12,473 bases of DNA from JBFFMO01 sp037968515 (GCA_037968515.1 JBBKVQ010000188.1:1-12473); one strand, 5' to 3'. Positions 1 to 6,332 are shown, numbered from the stretch's first letter. Numbers and translations: made by a program. The notes: a model not told the origin generated them from the letters alone.

Positions 1-293
1 AGCTACATCGATACCACTGGCCGGGCAACGTACGCGAGCTCGAGAACGCCATGGAGCGAGCAATGGCCCTGGCTCAGGGGGACAGGGTTGAACTCGAAGA
101 TTTGGCTGAGGAGCCCCGAGTCGCGCCTCGTCGTCCATTGACGAATGGAGCAAAGATTCTTCCGCTGAACGAGGCTGAGAGGGAGTACATTCAGTCGGTG
201 CTAAAACTGAACGACGGCAATCGTGTTAAGACGGCGGAACAGCTCGAGATTGGCTCGTCAACTCTGTACCGCAAACTTAAATCCTACGGTTAG
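1..293 (+). CDS. Sigma-54-dependent transcriptional regulator, C-terminal part (5' truncated)
   Basis: This is the 3' end of an NtrC-family enhancer-binding protein; the reading frame is open from base 3 and ends at TAG 291-293. The visible part starts at the end of the AAA+ domain, with the hallmark WPGNVRELEN (bases 18-47) followed by an ALAQGD-type segment. It ends in a Fis-type helix-turn-helix, seen as AEREYIQSVL, then an NRVKTAEQL helix and SSTLYRKLK as recognition helix. Such proteins bind upstream enhancers and use ATP to open sigma-54 promoters. The receiver or other sensor domain and the GAFTGA loop lie outside the window, so the signal cannot be named. No terminator hairpin follows; the next gene starts 81 bases downstream in the same direction. 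Confidence 0.93.
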   Translation, partial: LHRYHWPGNVRELENAMERAMALAQGDRVELEDLAEEPRVAPRRPLTNGAKILPLNEAEREYIQSVLKLNDGNRVKTAEQLEIGSSTLYRKLKSYG

Positions 294-309
294 CTTCTCA
301 GTATTCTGG

Positions 310-363
310 GACGTCCTGAGACCAGACCTCCTCAGACCTGACCTCCTGAGACCGGACCTCACC
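310..363. repeat. 15-bp tandem repeat, about 3.6 copies
   Basis: Units run head to tail at 310-324, 325-339, 340-354 and a partial one from 355, each close to GACCTCCTGAGACCN; full units differ from each other by only a few substitutions. The array fills most of the 81-base spacer and ends directly before the ribosome binding site of the downstream PhnA-like gene. It has no inverted symmetry able to form a terminator. Function is unknown; it could be a slipped-strand array or a degenerate intergenic repeat family. Confidence 0.85.
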
Positions 364-374
364 AAGGTGAATAT

Positions 375-770
375 ATGAGTGGATACGAGAAAAATCAGGA
401 ACGAAAACTCGCCATGCAAGACCTAGGAAAAGACCTGGCACGGCGAGCAAAATCGAAATGTGAGTTGTGCGAGACCAGCGGATTAAAGCTGCAACCCTAT
501 GAGCCACCGGCAGTTCAAGACGACCCAATATTGGAGCGAACCCTGCTGCTCTGCGAACGCTGCGCTGACGCGGCCAACGGCGATAAAATGGGTGATGCCA
601 ACGAATGGAGATTTTTGGCAGACATCGTCTGGACCGAGTTCATACCCGCACAGGTCGTGACCATTCGGCTGCTTCGTAGATTGGTCAAAGAAGCCAAAGC
701 AGACTGGGCCAGGGACACGCTGGATATGGTGGCACTAGGCGAAGAAACGCAGAGTTGGCTGGCCGATTAG
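375..770 (+). CDS. PhnA-like zinc-ribbon protein
   Basis: This 131-residue protein carries two CxxC knuckles, Cys29/Cys32 (CELC) and Cys60/Cys63 (CERC), which should bind one zinc. Around them are the PYEPP segment (41-45) and DANEWRFLADIVW (74-86), followed by a PAQVVTIRLLRRL helix. This order matches, from memory, the N-terminal region of PhnA/YjdM-family proteins, whose name derives from the phn region but whose biochemical role is unsettled. The C-terminal SH3-like YjdM domain is absent; residues 104-131 are helical instead. The start is supported by AAGGTGA at 364-370. The following gene is convergent with only 15 bases between stops and no terminator hairpin there. A phosphonate function should not be assumed. 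Confidence 0.75.
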   Translation: MSGYEKNQERKLAMQDLGKDLARRAKSKCELCETSGLKLQPYEPPAVQDDPILERTLLLCERCADAANGDKMGDANEWRFLADIVWTEFIPAQVVTIRLLRRLVKEAKADWARDTLDMVALGEETQSWLAD

Positions 771-785
771 GCCGCGTTTATACGC

Positions 786-1541
786 CTAAAAATCCGCGAT
801 CTTTTCTACGAATTCTGGGTGGTCCACAAAAGGGTTTCGATTGCCCTGAATCTTCTCGATCGCGTCGTTGCGTTTACGCTCGAGGTCATCGACCGGATCT
901 TGAATATGCCATTGCCGCAACGGTTCTTCCTCCCAAAATGGAATCTCGTAATCGTAGATCGTCGCAATATAAAACATGGCGCGCGCTGTGTTCCCCCGCT
1001 GTTCAGGACGAACCTCGAACGCCCGTTTTTGTCGAATATTATCGCCCAATTTTGAGCCGCCTTTTTCCCAAACGACTTTTATAACATCACCAAAATAGAT
1101 GTTGGACCGCGTTTTGTTCGCAAACGAATCCGCGGGGAAAAGATGGTGTAAATCCGATTTCGCCGCGCCGGAAAGTCTGGACTGCGGCCACGAATGCTCA
1201 CAATTCATCACATTAGGATTAGGGATCTTCTTCGTCTGAACACGCAGACCTGTGTAGACCCCCTCGACCCACCCATCGCGATTATCGATCGTCGAAAAAA
1301 GATGCTCACGCGCCTTTCGATAATCAAGCGTGGTGTGTTGGGCGTATTTTGCGCGCAATTGACCGCGCACATCACCGGCTAGTGGCTCGGCTTCAGGCTG
1401 AGGTGGCGTGTCGGCCGAAACGAACGGCGCCGGCACGATGGGGGCCGGCGAGGGAGCCACAGGCGTTGGCGTGGCCGCGTCATTGGGAGGTGCCTCACAG
1501 CCCACCGACACTAAAAAAACAACGAAGAGGAGTTTTATCAT
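786..1541 (-). CDS. Endonuclease I (EndA/NucM family), exported, probably lipid-anchored
   Basis: A 251-residue His-Me-finger nuclease of the endonuclease I family, expected to cut DNA without sequence specificity outside the cytoplasm. Family motifs in order are NCEHSWPQSR (113-122, with Glu115-His116 as metal ligand/general base pair), SDLHHLFPAD (129-138), Asn142, RSN (145-147), RGNTARAMFYIA (182-193), WHIQDPVDDLE (211-221) and GNRNPFVDHPE (233-243). The N-terminus is a hydrophobic signal ending in VSVGC15, an imperfect lipobox (Ser at -3), followed by a Pro/Ala-rich linker to about residue 55. It may therefore be a lipoprotein or simply secreted. The core is complete and should be active. 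The initiator ATG has no clear Shine-Dalgarno; a 7-bp tandem repeat lies just upstream. Likely roles are nutrient DNA use or predation, both inferred. Confidence 0.92.
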   Translation of the reverse strand: MIKLLFVVFLVSVGCEAPPNDAATPTPVAPSPAPIVPAPFVSADTPPQPEAEPLAGDVRGQLRAKYAQHTTLDYRKAREHLFSTIDNRDGWVEGVYTGLRVQTKKIPNPNVMNCEHSWPQSRLSGAAKSDLHHLFPADSFANKTRSNIYFGDVIKVVWEKGGSKLGDNIRQKRAFEVRPEQRGNTARAMFYIATIYDYEIPFWEEEPLRQWHIQDPVDDLERKRNDAIEKIQGNRNPFVDHPEFVEKIADF

Positions 1542-1559
1542 CAGCTACGAATAGCATGT

Positions 1560-1587
1560 CAGTGAGCAGCGAGCAGCAGGCAGTGAG
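1560..1587. repeat. 7-bp tandem repeat, four copies
   Basis: Four consecutive heptamers, CAGTGAG, CAGCGAG, CAGCAGG and CAGTGAG, fill the spacer between the endonuclease start and the stop of the cysteine-rich lipoprotein gene (both minus strand). The array ends about 18 bases upstream of the endonuclease ATG, so it sits where the promoter or leader of that gene would be. No function is known to me. Confidence 0.85.
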
Positions 1588-1611
1588 CCGCGTTAGCGTT
1601 TAGATAGTGAC

Positions 1612-2295
1612 CTACTCCCCAAAAAGGCCCGGGCATTCGGCATCTAACTCGAGGCACGAAGGGGCGTACGTCTCGTTGGCAAAAGGATCGCCGTCGACGG
1701 TGGCTGCAGCGCAATCCAAGAGCTCAACCGCAGCAAGTTCTGATGCGATTTGTTCCTCAATGCATGCCTCAAACAGGCCAATCGTGGCTTCGCAGCCCTC
1801 GGTATCTATTATGCAATCCGTGCCCGGATCCTCTTCCCTAGCAAACGGCTCTGCCATGCATTCGTCATTCGCCTCCTGACACACTTGCTGCACCTCAGCA
1901 TCTGTTTCGAACGTGCCATCATTGGATTCATACGCTATCCATGCGCACTCGATTTGCTGAGCTTCTTCGTCAGTGTGCGCGGTGTTAAAAAACGCTGTTG
2001 AGACCTCGCAAACCGTTTCGCCATCGAGCGTCGCGAGCATTTCGTCGTCGTCTCCGAGCTCAAATTGCGGCGACGATACGTTATTGTCCCCGTTGTTTTG
2101 GTCATCCGGGTCTCCGTTATTGGTCGGATCTACGTCGTTGTTCGGGTCCACATCGTTGTTCGACGAAGAGTTGTTGTTCATGGTTTCATTGTTCATGCTT
2201 CCAGAGGTTGGGTCGGTATCTTCGCCCTCCGTCGAGACAACACACGCGAACTGAAGGCAAACAAGCAAAGGAAGGGTAAGTCGGATGGTTTTCAT
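1612..2295 (-). CDS. Cysteine-rich secreted lipoprotein of unknown function
   Basis: A 227-residue protein with a short signal peptide ending in LQFAC18, a probable but imperfect lipobox. Residues 19-75 are a low-complexity Asn/Asp/Ser/Pro spacer with small internal repeats (NNDVDPNNDVDPTNNGDP). The folded part, about 76-227, is acidic and has ten cysteines (96, 117, 139, 146, 161, 168, 178, 195, 214, 221), an even number consistent with five disulfides. The ending APSCLELDAECPGL resembles small Cys-rich lipoproteins common in Myxococcota, from memory; I know of no assigned role. The start has AGGAT on the minus strand (complement of 2301-2305) at good spacing. It is divergent from the HTH gene at 2374, and the 78-base spacer may hold promoters for both. 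Confidence 0.8.
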   Translation of the reverse strand: MKTIRLTLPLLVCLQFACVVSTEGEDTDPTSGSMNNETMNNNSSSNNDVDPNNDVDPTNNGDPDDQNNGDNNVSSPQFELGDDDEMLATLDGETVCEVSTAFFNTAHTDEEAQQIECAWIAYESNDGTFETDAEVQQVCQEANDECMAEPFAREEDPGTDCIIDTEGCEATIGLFEACIEEQIASELAAVELLDCAAATVDGDPFANETYAPSCLELDAECPGLFGE

Positions 2296-2320
2296 TCTAG
2301 ATCCTGTCGATGTAATTAGT

Positions 2321-2360
2321 TTTTAAGACCCCCTACTTCTAAGACCTGAATCCGACCTCA
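2321..2360. repeat. Degenerate AGACC/GACCTC element, related to the 310-363 repeat
   Basis: The leader of the HTH gene contains AAGACC twice (2325-2330, 2341-2346) and then CCGACCTCA just before the ribosome binding site. The same order, AGACCTGA then CNGACCTCA then AAGG, occurs at 335-367 before the PhnA-like gene. The two leaders may thus share one repeat family. The match is short and partly degenerate. Confidence 0.4.
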
Positions 2361-2373
2361 AGGAGTGACAAAA

Positions 2374-3291
2374 ATGACAACACTGGAATCTTGGACGGAT
2401 TGGGAGCGTGACGTAGTTGAAACGATTGCACGCGGCGCCGGTCGTGCTGTGGCCTGTATTGGCATGATGGAAAACCGCCGGAGGTCCTTAGACTGGGTTC
2501 GGGACGCATTTTTCGAATCGATGACAGACTACTTACGCGAAAACGGCGTACCCAACCGGGTTGCGGCCGACATGTGCGGGATGAGCCACCGTACTTTCCT
2601 GCGACAGGTGCAGGGTTTGCGTGACCGCCGAGGAGAAGTGGGAAGCACGTTGTGGTTGCAGATTTTCCGGTTTTTAAAGGAGCAAGGACGGACAAGGGAG
2701 CAGATCTTCCATCAATTCCGTCGTCAGGCGACGGATGTCTTGGCGTCGATCCTTCGTGACATGGTCGAGGGCGAACTCTTGGTTTTGAGCGGAACTCAGT
2801 ATTTGGTCAATCAACACGCGACGGGATGGGATATCGAGAGGCTCAAGGACCTGGTCTTCAGCGATCGCAGCATGGGACGAACTACCGATATCGATGAGCT
2901 CGTGACGCTCAGCGGCTTGCCGCAGAATGTTGTGGAGGCAAATGTTCAGGAAGTTGAACGTTCGACGGAGCTAAGAGCACCCAGCGCGAAATCCCAACAC
3001 TGGTGGGCCGCAATTCAGCAGATAGCGGTCCATCACGCTGACGTAATGTTGGCCACCTTCACCAGCTCCGGGATCGCGACTACACAGTTGGTCCAGATAA
3101 GATTCGCGCCGGAAGAACGACAATTAGTAGAGCAATTGCGGACTGAGTTTAGGAGGGTACGTTCCGAATTCTGGACAAAAGGCACGGACATGAAGATTGG
3201 AGAGCAGACAGTTCCACAGGAAATGCTGACATGGACCTTTTGCGAGCTCACGGACTTTCTGGACGAATCAACTGCAGCGAAACTCGAGTGA
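2374..3291 (+). CDS. HTH-containing putative transcriptional regulator
   Basis: A 305-residue soluble protein without signal peptide or membrane segment. ATG 2374 is preferred because AGGAG at 2361-2365 sits eight bases before it; an in-frame GTG at 2365 overlaps that site. Residues 59-83 (VPNRVAADMCGMSHRTFLRQVQ) read as a helix-turn-helix. Residues about 92-147 (LWLQIFRFL, then VLASILRDMVEGELLVLSG) look like a winged helix. The C-terminal 150 residues are helical without a recognised domain. I recall similar proteins with a GLALRTYQRKV-type HTH in myxobacteria, all uncharacterised. Target and signal are unknown. It converges on the PHA genes with a 43-base gap that shows no hairpin, so a link to PHA control is only positional. 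Confidence 0.75.
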   Translation: MTTLESWTDWERDVVETIARGAGRAVACIGMMENRRRSLDWVRDAFFESMTDYLRENGVPNRVAADMCGMSHRTFLRQVQGLRDRRGEVGSTLWLQIFRFLKEQGRTREQIFHQFRRQATDVLASILRDMVEGELLVLSGTQYLVNQHATGWDIERLKDLVFSDRSMGRTTDIDELVTLSGLPQNVVEANVQEVERSTELRAPSAKSQHWWAAIQQIAVHHADVMLATFTSSGIATTQLVQIRFAPEERQLVEQLRTEFRRVRSEFWTKGTDMKIGEQTVPQEMLTWTFCELTDFLDESTAAKLE

Positions 3292-3334
3292 CGGCTCAGA
3301 TTCCGAATCGTCATGCTCGCTCGCTGCCAGCTGC

Positions 3335-4087
3335 CTACATAACGATGCCGCCGTCGACGTCGATGCAACGGCCCGTGAAGAATTCGCATTCGACGATGAA
3401 CTGCACAGCCTGGAAGATTTCTTCTGGCTTGGCGGCGCGACGCAGCGGAACTTTCGAGAGCATCTTTTCGAGCATTTCTGGGCGCATGCCATCAAGCAAC
3501 GGAGTCTGAACAAAACCAGGAGCGATCGCGCCCACGCGGATGCCGTGTTTTGCCAGCTCTTCGCCCCAAAGCTTGGTGTCAGCGACAAGGCCGGCTTTGG
3601 CGGCGGAGTAATTGCTCTGGCCGCGGTTTCCGTGGCGTGAGCATGACGAGATATTCACGATACAGCCGGTCACGTTATCGCGGACCATCTGCGCCGCAAC
3701 TTCGCGAGCAAACAAGAATGGACCGGTCAGATCGACGTCGATCACAGCCTGCCAATCGTCGAGTGACATCGTCGAAACTTCACCCGTCGTGCGGTCTTGG
3801 CGCACAAGCAAACCATCGCGAAAAATACCGGCATTATTAACGACGCAATTTACGCCACCAAAATACTCTTTGCATTTGGCGACCGACGCGATCACGTCAG
3901 TTTCTGAGGCAACACTGCCCTTAAAGGTCTTGATCTCTGGGTTTTCAGCGACCAAGGCTTCAAGTCCAGCAGCGTCCATATCAAACGCCAGAACCTTTGC
4001 GCCATTTTGGGCAAAATTGAGTGCGAAACAACGACCAAGGCCGCTTGCTGCGCCGGTCACGATGACTTTTGTGTCTTTCAAATTCAT
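3335..4087 (-). CDS. Short-chain dehydrogenase/reductase (FabG/PhaB-like), PHA operon
   Basis: A complete classical SDR of 250 residues. Motifs are the TGAASGLG cofactor loop (11-18), NNAG (84-87), catalytic Ser147, Tyr160 and Lys164 in a YSAAK setting, and PGFVQTP (190-196). Strand beta-2 ends in VLAFD with Asp36; an acid here normally favours NAD(H) over NADP(H). Its place behind phaC suggests acetoacetyl-CoA reductase (making (R)-3-hydroxybutyryl-CoA) or a 3-hydroxyacyl dehydrogenase acting in the opposite direction. The sequence alone does not separate these. Its ATG overlaps the phaC stop as ATGA (4084-4087), with AAGGA at 4094-4098 inside phaC, indicating translational coupling. The stop TAG is at 3337-3335. 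Confidence 0.88.
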   Translation of the reverse strand: MNLKDTKVIVTGAASGLGRCFALNFAQNGAKVLAFDMDAAGLEALVAENPEIKTFKGSVASETDVIASVAKCKEYFGGVNCVVNNAGIFRDGLLVRQDRTTGEVSTMSLDDWQAVIDVDLTGPFLFAREVAAQMVRDNVTGCIVNISSCSRHGNRGQSNYSAAKAGLVADTKLWGEELAKHGIRVGAIAPGFVQTPLLDGMRPEMLEKMLSKVPLRRAAKPEEIFQAVQFIVECEFFTGRCIDVDGGIVM

Positions 4088-5238
4088 GTCAGATCCTTAG
4101 TGTTTTTCGAACGGGTCGTTCGACGAGGGGTTGATTTGGTCTTGGTCGCGGCTGGTTTGGTTTCCACCACGGTCGGCTTTTCCGAGCCTTTCTGGTCGAT
4201 GGGGTCTACGGCTTTTGCGACAGGAGGCTGAACAATCGCGGGGGGCTCATTGACGACTCGTACGCGTTTCGCTGAGGACCGCGGCGCAAGATGTTTATCG
4301 AACCAGTCGGTCATCTGCGGATAAAGCTCTTTGGCAGCGCGGCTACCGACCACGGCACCCACATGTCCTCCACGAACGACCAACATCTGCTTAATCCTTG
4401 ACCCCACGTGGTCGTGAAGACCCTGCGCGGCAAGAGAAGGACAGATATGGTCGGCAGAGGTTGCGACCGTCATTACTGGACATTTGATATCCCCAAGGTC
4501 AACACGACGACCATGGGCGTAGTGTTTGCCAGCGACCAGGTTATTGGCCTGATAAAGCTCCGAGATATACGTCTCGTAAGCTGCTGCCGGGAAAGGGATA
4601 TTATCGTCGGCCCAGGTATTAAGGGCATCAAAAGCGGCGCGGGCGTCCGGATTATGGCGTTTATCGAGCCAAGTCACCCATTTGCCAATCTGGCTGGTCG
4701 GGCGCATCGAGACAAAGCCACTCTGCATTTGTTTGGGCGAAACATTACCGGCCGCTGCAACTGCAGTTGCATCAAACCACGCAGGATTTGTCATTAAACC
4801 AAGCGTTCCGGCATGACTAAAATCAAAAGGCCCCGCAAGGTTCACAAATGAGGCCACGTGCTCTGGGTAAAGAGCGGTGTAAATGCCTGAAACCGTCGCA
4901 CCCATGCAGTAGCCAAGGACACCGATTTTTTCTTCGCCCGTGACTCGAACCACGCGTTTCACAAAACGATGCATCCTAGAGATCACGTCGTCCCAATTGA
5001 AATAACGGTCTTCGTCTTTCGGCACGCCCCAGTCCAGCAGATAAGTGTCAAAGCCCGCGTCTACAAAGGCTTTGGCGACGCTGGCTTTTTCGTGTAAATC
5101 CATCACGTACCAGCGATTAATCATCGATGGGACCAATAAGACTGGGCGGCCGGGATTTGATTGTGCACTGCGAAAGCGAAGCAGTGAGGCAATCCCATCG
5201 CGGTAAATAATATCGTGAGCGGTCGGTGCAATCGGCAT
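4084..5238 (-). CDS. phaC: Poly(3-hydroxyalkanoate) synthase, class III/IV-like, with basic C-terminal tail
   Basis: PhaC polymerises (R)-3-hydroxyacyl-CoA into PHA on the granule surface. The alpha/beta-hydrolase core shows the synthase nucleophile box GYCMG with Cys111, Asp263 in SADHICP and His292 in GGHVG, plus LLVPSMINRWYVMDL (34-48) and LLDWG (67-71). At 384 residues it lacks the long N-terminal domain of class I/II enzymes and matches the short class III/IV synthases, which need a PhaE or PhaR partner. The core ends near residue 320. The remaining 65 residues are Pro/Lys/Thr/Arg-rich, with eight basic residues in the last 25 or so, unusual for PhaC. GGAG (minus, 5245-5248) precedes the ATG by six bases. 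It has no obvious promoter of its own: a hairpin fills the gap to the phasin gene, and the SDR overlaps its 3' end. Confidence 0.93.
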   Translation of the reverse strand: MPIAPTAHDIIYRDGIASLLRFRSAQSNPGRPVLLVPSMINRWYVMDLHEKASVAKAFVDAGFDTYLLDWGVPKDEDRYFNWDDVISRMHRFVKRVVRVTGEEKIGVLGYCMGATVSGIYTALYPEHVASFVNLAGPFDFSHAGTLGLMTNPAWFDATAVAAAGNVSPKQMQSGFVSMRPTSQIGKWVTWLDKRHNPDARAAFDALNTWADDNIPFPAAAYETYISELYQANNLVAGKHYAHGRRVDLGDIKCPVMTVATSADHICPSLAAQGLHDHVGSRIKQMLVVRGGHVGAVVGSRAAKELYPQMTDWFDKHLAPRSSAKRVRVVNEPPAIVQPPVAKAVDPIDQKGSEKPTVVETKPAATKTKSTPRRTTRSKNTKDLT

Positions 5239-5258
5239 GAAGTTCTCCGTTCTATTTT

Positions 5259-5327
5259 AAAACAAAAGAGGTCAACCCGCGTGCCACTTCAATGTCCGCT
5301 GAAGTCGCGTATCAGGTTGACCTCTTT
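5259..5327 (-). terminator. Long-loop intrinsic terminator/attenuator between phasin gene and phaC
   Basis: On the minus strand, perfect 13-base arms AAAGAGGTCAACC (5327-5315) and GGTTGACCTCTTT (5277-5265) enclose a 37-base loop with a small inner helix (ACTTC/GAAGT). The tract TTTTGTTTT follows directly. This looks like a rho-independent terminator 12 bases after the phasin stop. phaC begins 27 bases further on, so its transcription must come through this structure or start inside it. It may lower phaC relative to the phasin. Confidence 0.8.
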
Positions 5328-5338
5328 AGTTGTGGCGA

Positions 5339-5593
5339 TCAGCTGCGAGGAGCCATCCAGTCCATGGACCGTTTGGTAGCCTCGATCATCAGATCGCGCA
5401 TGTGGGCCTGCATCTCTGCGGTGTAGTCGATGCTCGACTTCCAGATGCGGGTCATTTCATCGATGGAGGTATGAGTCTGATCAAGCGACTTCTTCTGAAG
5501 GCGCTCAACCTCACCAAAAGCACTCTGCATGCGCTCAGCTGAGTCTTTCATGTTCTTTTGGAAGAATTCGGTGGCTTTGTTTTCTGCTGCCAT
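5339..5593 (-). CDS. phaP: Small phasin-like granule-associated protein
   Basis: An 84-residue, almost entirely helical, amphipathic protein without cysteine or signal peptide. The region FFQKNMKDSAERMQSAFGEV (10-29) and later heptad-like stretches (DEMTRIWKSSIDYTAEMQAH) are typical of phasin_2-type proteins that coat PHA granules. It is shorter than most phasins (about 110-190 residues). ATG at 5593-5591 is chosen because GGAG (5604-5601) lies seven bases upstream; a longer reading from TTG at 5620 would add nine residues but ignores this site. It lies between phaR and phaC, with its own predicted promoter and a candidate PhaR operator upstream and a hairpin terminator downstream. That layout predicts PHA-dependent, high-level expression. 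The family assignment rests on composition and context more than on motifs. Confidence 0.8.
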   Translation of the reverse strand: MAAENKATEFFQKNMKDSAERMQSAFGEVERLQKKSLDQTHTSIDEMTRIWKSSIDYTAEMQAHMRDLMIEATKRSMDWMAPRS

Positions 5594-5648
5594 GATGGGG
5601 CTCCGTGTTGTGCCGCACAAAAGAGCGCGGTGTTGTTTTCACGAAGCC

Positions 5649-5677
5649 AACCTAAGCAAGAGCCATCGGACCGTCAA
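5649..5677 (-). promoter_or_regulatory. Predicted sigma-70-type promoter of the phasin gene
   Basis: On the minus strand, TTGACG (5677-5672) and TAGGTT (5654-5649) are separated by exactly 17 bases. Transcription would start near 5642, giving a leader of about 49 bases before ATG 5593. The -35 box is a 5/6 match to the consensus; the -10 box is weaker. Confidence 0.55.
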
Positions 5678-5689
5678 GCGATATTTTGT

Positions 5690-5698
5690 TGCAGTGCA
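5690..5698. promoter_or_regulatory. Candidate PhaR operator at the phasin promoter
   Basis: TGCAGTGCA is a TGC-N3-GCA dyad, extended on the minus strand as TTGTGCACTGCAA. It lies about 13 bases upstream of the predicted -35 box of the phasin gene. Alphaproteobacterial PhaR proteins are reported to bind CTGC-N3/4-GCAG, which this resembles without the outer C/G. A second related site lies upstream of phaR at 6301-6314. Confidence 0.5.
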
Positions 5699-5707
5699 CA
5701 ATAGAAA

Positions 5708-6229
5708 TTATGGCGAAGCATTTTTTATATCTTTTATCATGGACTTAAGCTCTGCCAATTCATCCCGCAACGCATCAACATCCGAGGGCTCATCCTTGCG
5801 ACCGACAGCCTGCTTGAACATGCCAATCCCCTGCCTTGTAAGATCGAAAGGCAAGGTTGCCATGGCCATATAACGATGGATCATGTCGCTTCCCAACGAA
5901 TCACCGGGGTTTGCAGCACCAGTGGCCCGGTTGTACATGTCCAAAGCCCACGACATATATAGGGTAAGGAACTCTGTGAGCGCCTTATCTTCCATCCGAA
6001 TCATCTGGGTCAGAAGAGGGACCGGTAACAGCTTTGCTGCGCCGCGAGATTCAACCACGATCTGCGCAAGGGTTGTCTGAGTCAGATCGGTGCCCTCGCT
6101 GGCGTCCACCACCTTTACATCCGCGCCTTTCCTGACGATTTCGGCCAACTCGTCAAGGGTGATATATTTGCTGGCATCGGTGTCGTACAGACGTCGATTG
6201 GAGTATTTCTTGATCAGCTTCGTAGGCAT
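5708..6229 (-). CDS. phaR: PHA accumulation regulator PhaR (PHB-responsive repressor)
   Basis: PhaR represses phasin and its own gene and is released when it binds nascent PHA polymer. The N-terminal DNA-binding domain is unmistakable: IKKYSNRRLYDTDASKYITL (6-25), then VVDASEGTDLT (40-50) and LAQIVVE (54-60). A helical polymer-binding region follows (about 68-145, with LLTQMIRMEDKALTEFLTLY and a granule-associated LPFDLTRQGIGMF segment). A short coiled coil lies at 151-170 (ALRDELAELKSMIKDI). Its 173-residue length is normal. The ATG at 6229-6227 lacks a strong Shine-Dalgarno. The gene starts the minus-strand PHA cluster, 114 bases before the phasin, and is divergent from the envelope gene run at 6370. 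A candidate operator at 6301-6314 suggests autoregulation. Confidence 0.96.
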   Translation of the reverse strand: MPTKLIKKYSNRRLYDTDASKYITLDELAEIVRKGADVKVVDASEGTDLTQTTLAQIVVESRGAAKLLPVPLLTQMIRMEDKALTEFLTLYMSWALDMYNRATGAANPGDSLGSDMIHRYMAMATLPFDLTRQGIGMFKQAVGRKDEPSDVDALRDELAELKSMIKDIKNASP

Positions 6230-6300
6230 GTAAGCACTCGCGATAAGTAACGAATGGCCACACTACACAAAGGTAAGCCTCGACGCCACCCCTTGCTTTT

Positions 6301-6314
6301 TGTGCAGGTGCACA
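6301..6314. promoter_or_regulatory. Candidate PhaR operator in the divergent phaR / lipoprotein spacer
   Basis: TGTGCAGGTGCACA is a perfect 6-bp inverted repeat with a 2-base centre and contains TGC-N4-GCA. Together with the preceding T it shares TTGTGCA with the phasin-promoter site. It lies about 70 bases upstream of the phaR ATG and 19 bases before the -35 box of the plus-strand run, so one protein could act on both directions. No other site of this quality was noticed by eye in the other spacers. Confidence 0.55.
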
Positions 6315-6332
6315 TTTTTATCGTCCGACTCC

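Noticed and set aside
310..363. Short CRISPR-like array
   Set aside because: Units are directly adjacent with no unique spacers, and no cas genes are present.
3612..4100. 162-residue open frame on the plus strand
   Set aside because: It is antisense to the complete SDR and lacks a ribosome site and domain features.
4084..5238. Ordinary lipase or class I PHA synthase
   Set aside because: The nucleophile is Cys in GYCMG rather than Ser, and the long N-terminal domain of class I enzymes is absent.
5594..5620. TTG-initiated, nine-residue longer phasin
   Set aside because: GGAG is correctly spaced for ATG 5593, and the extra residues add no family feature.
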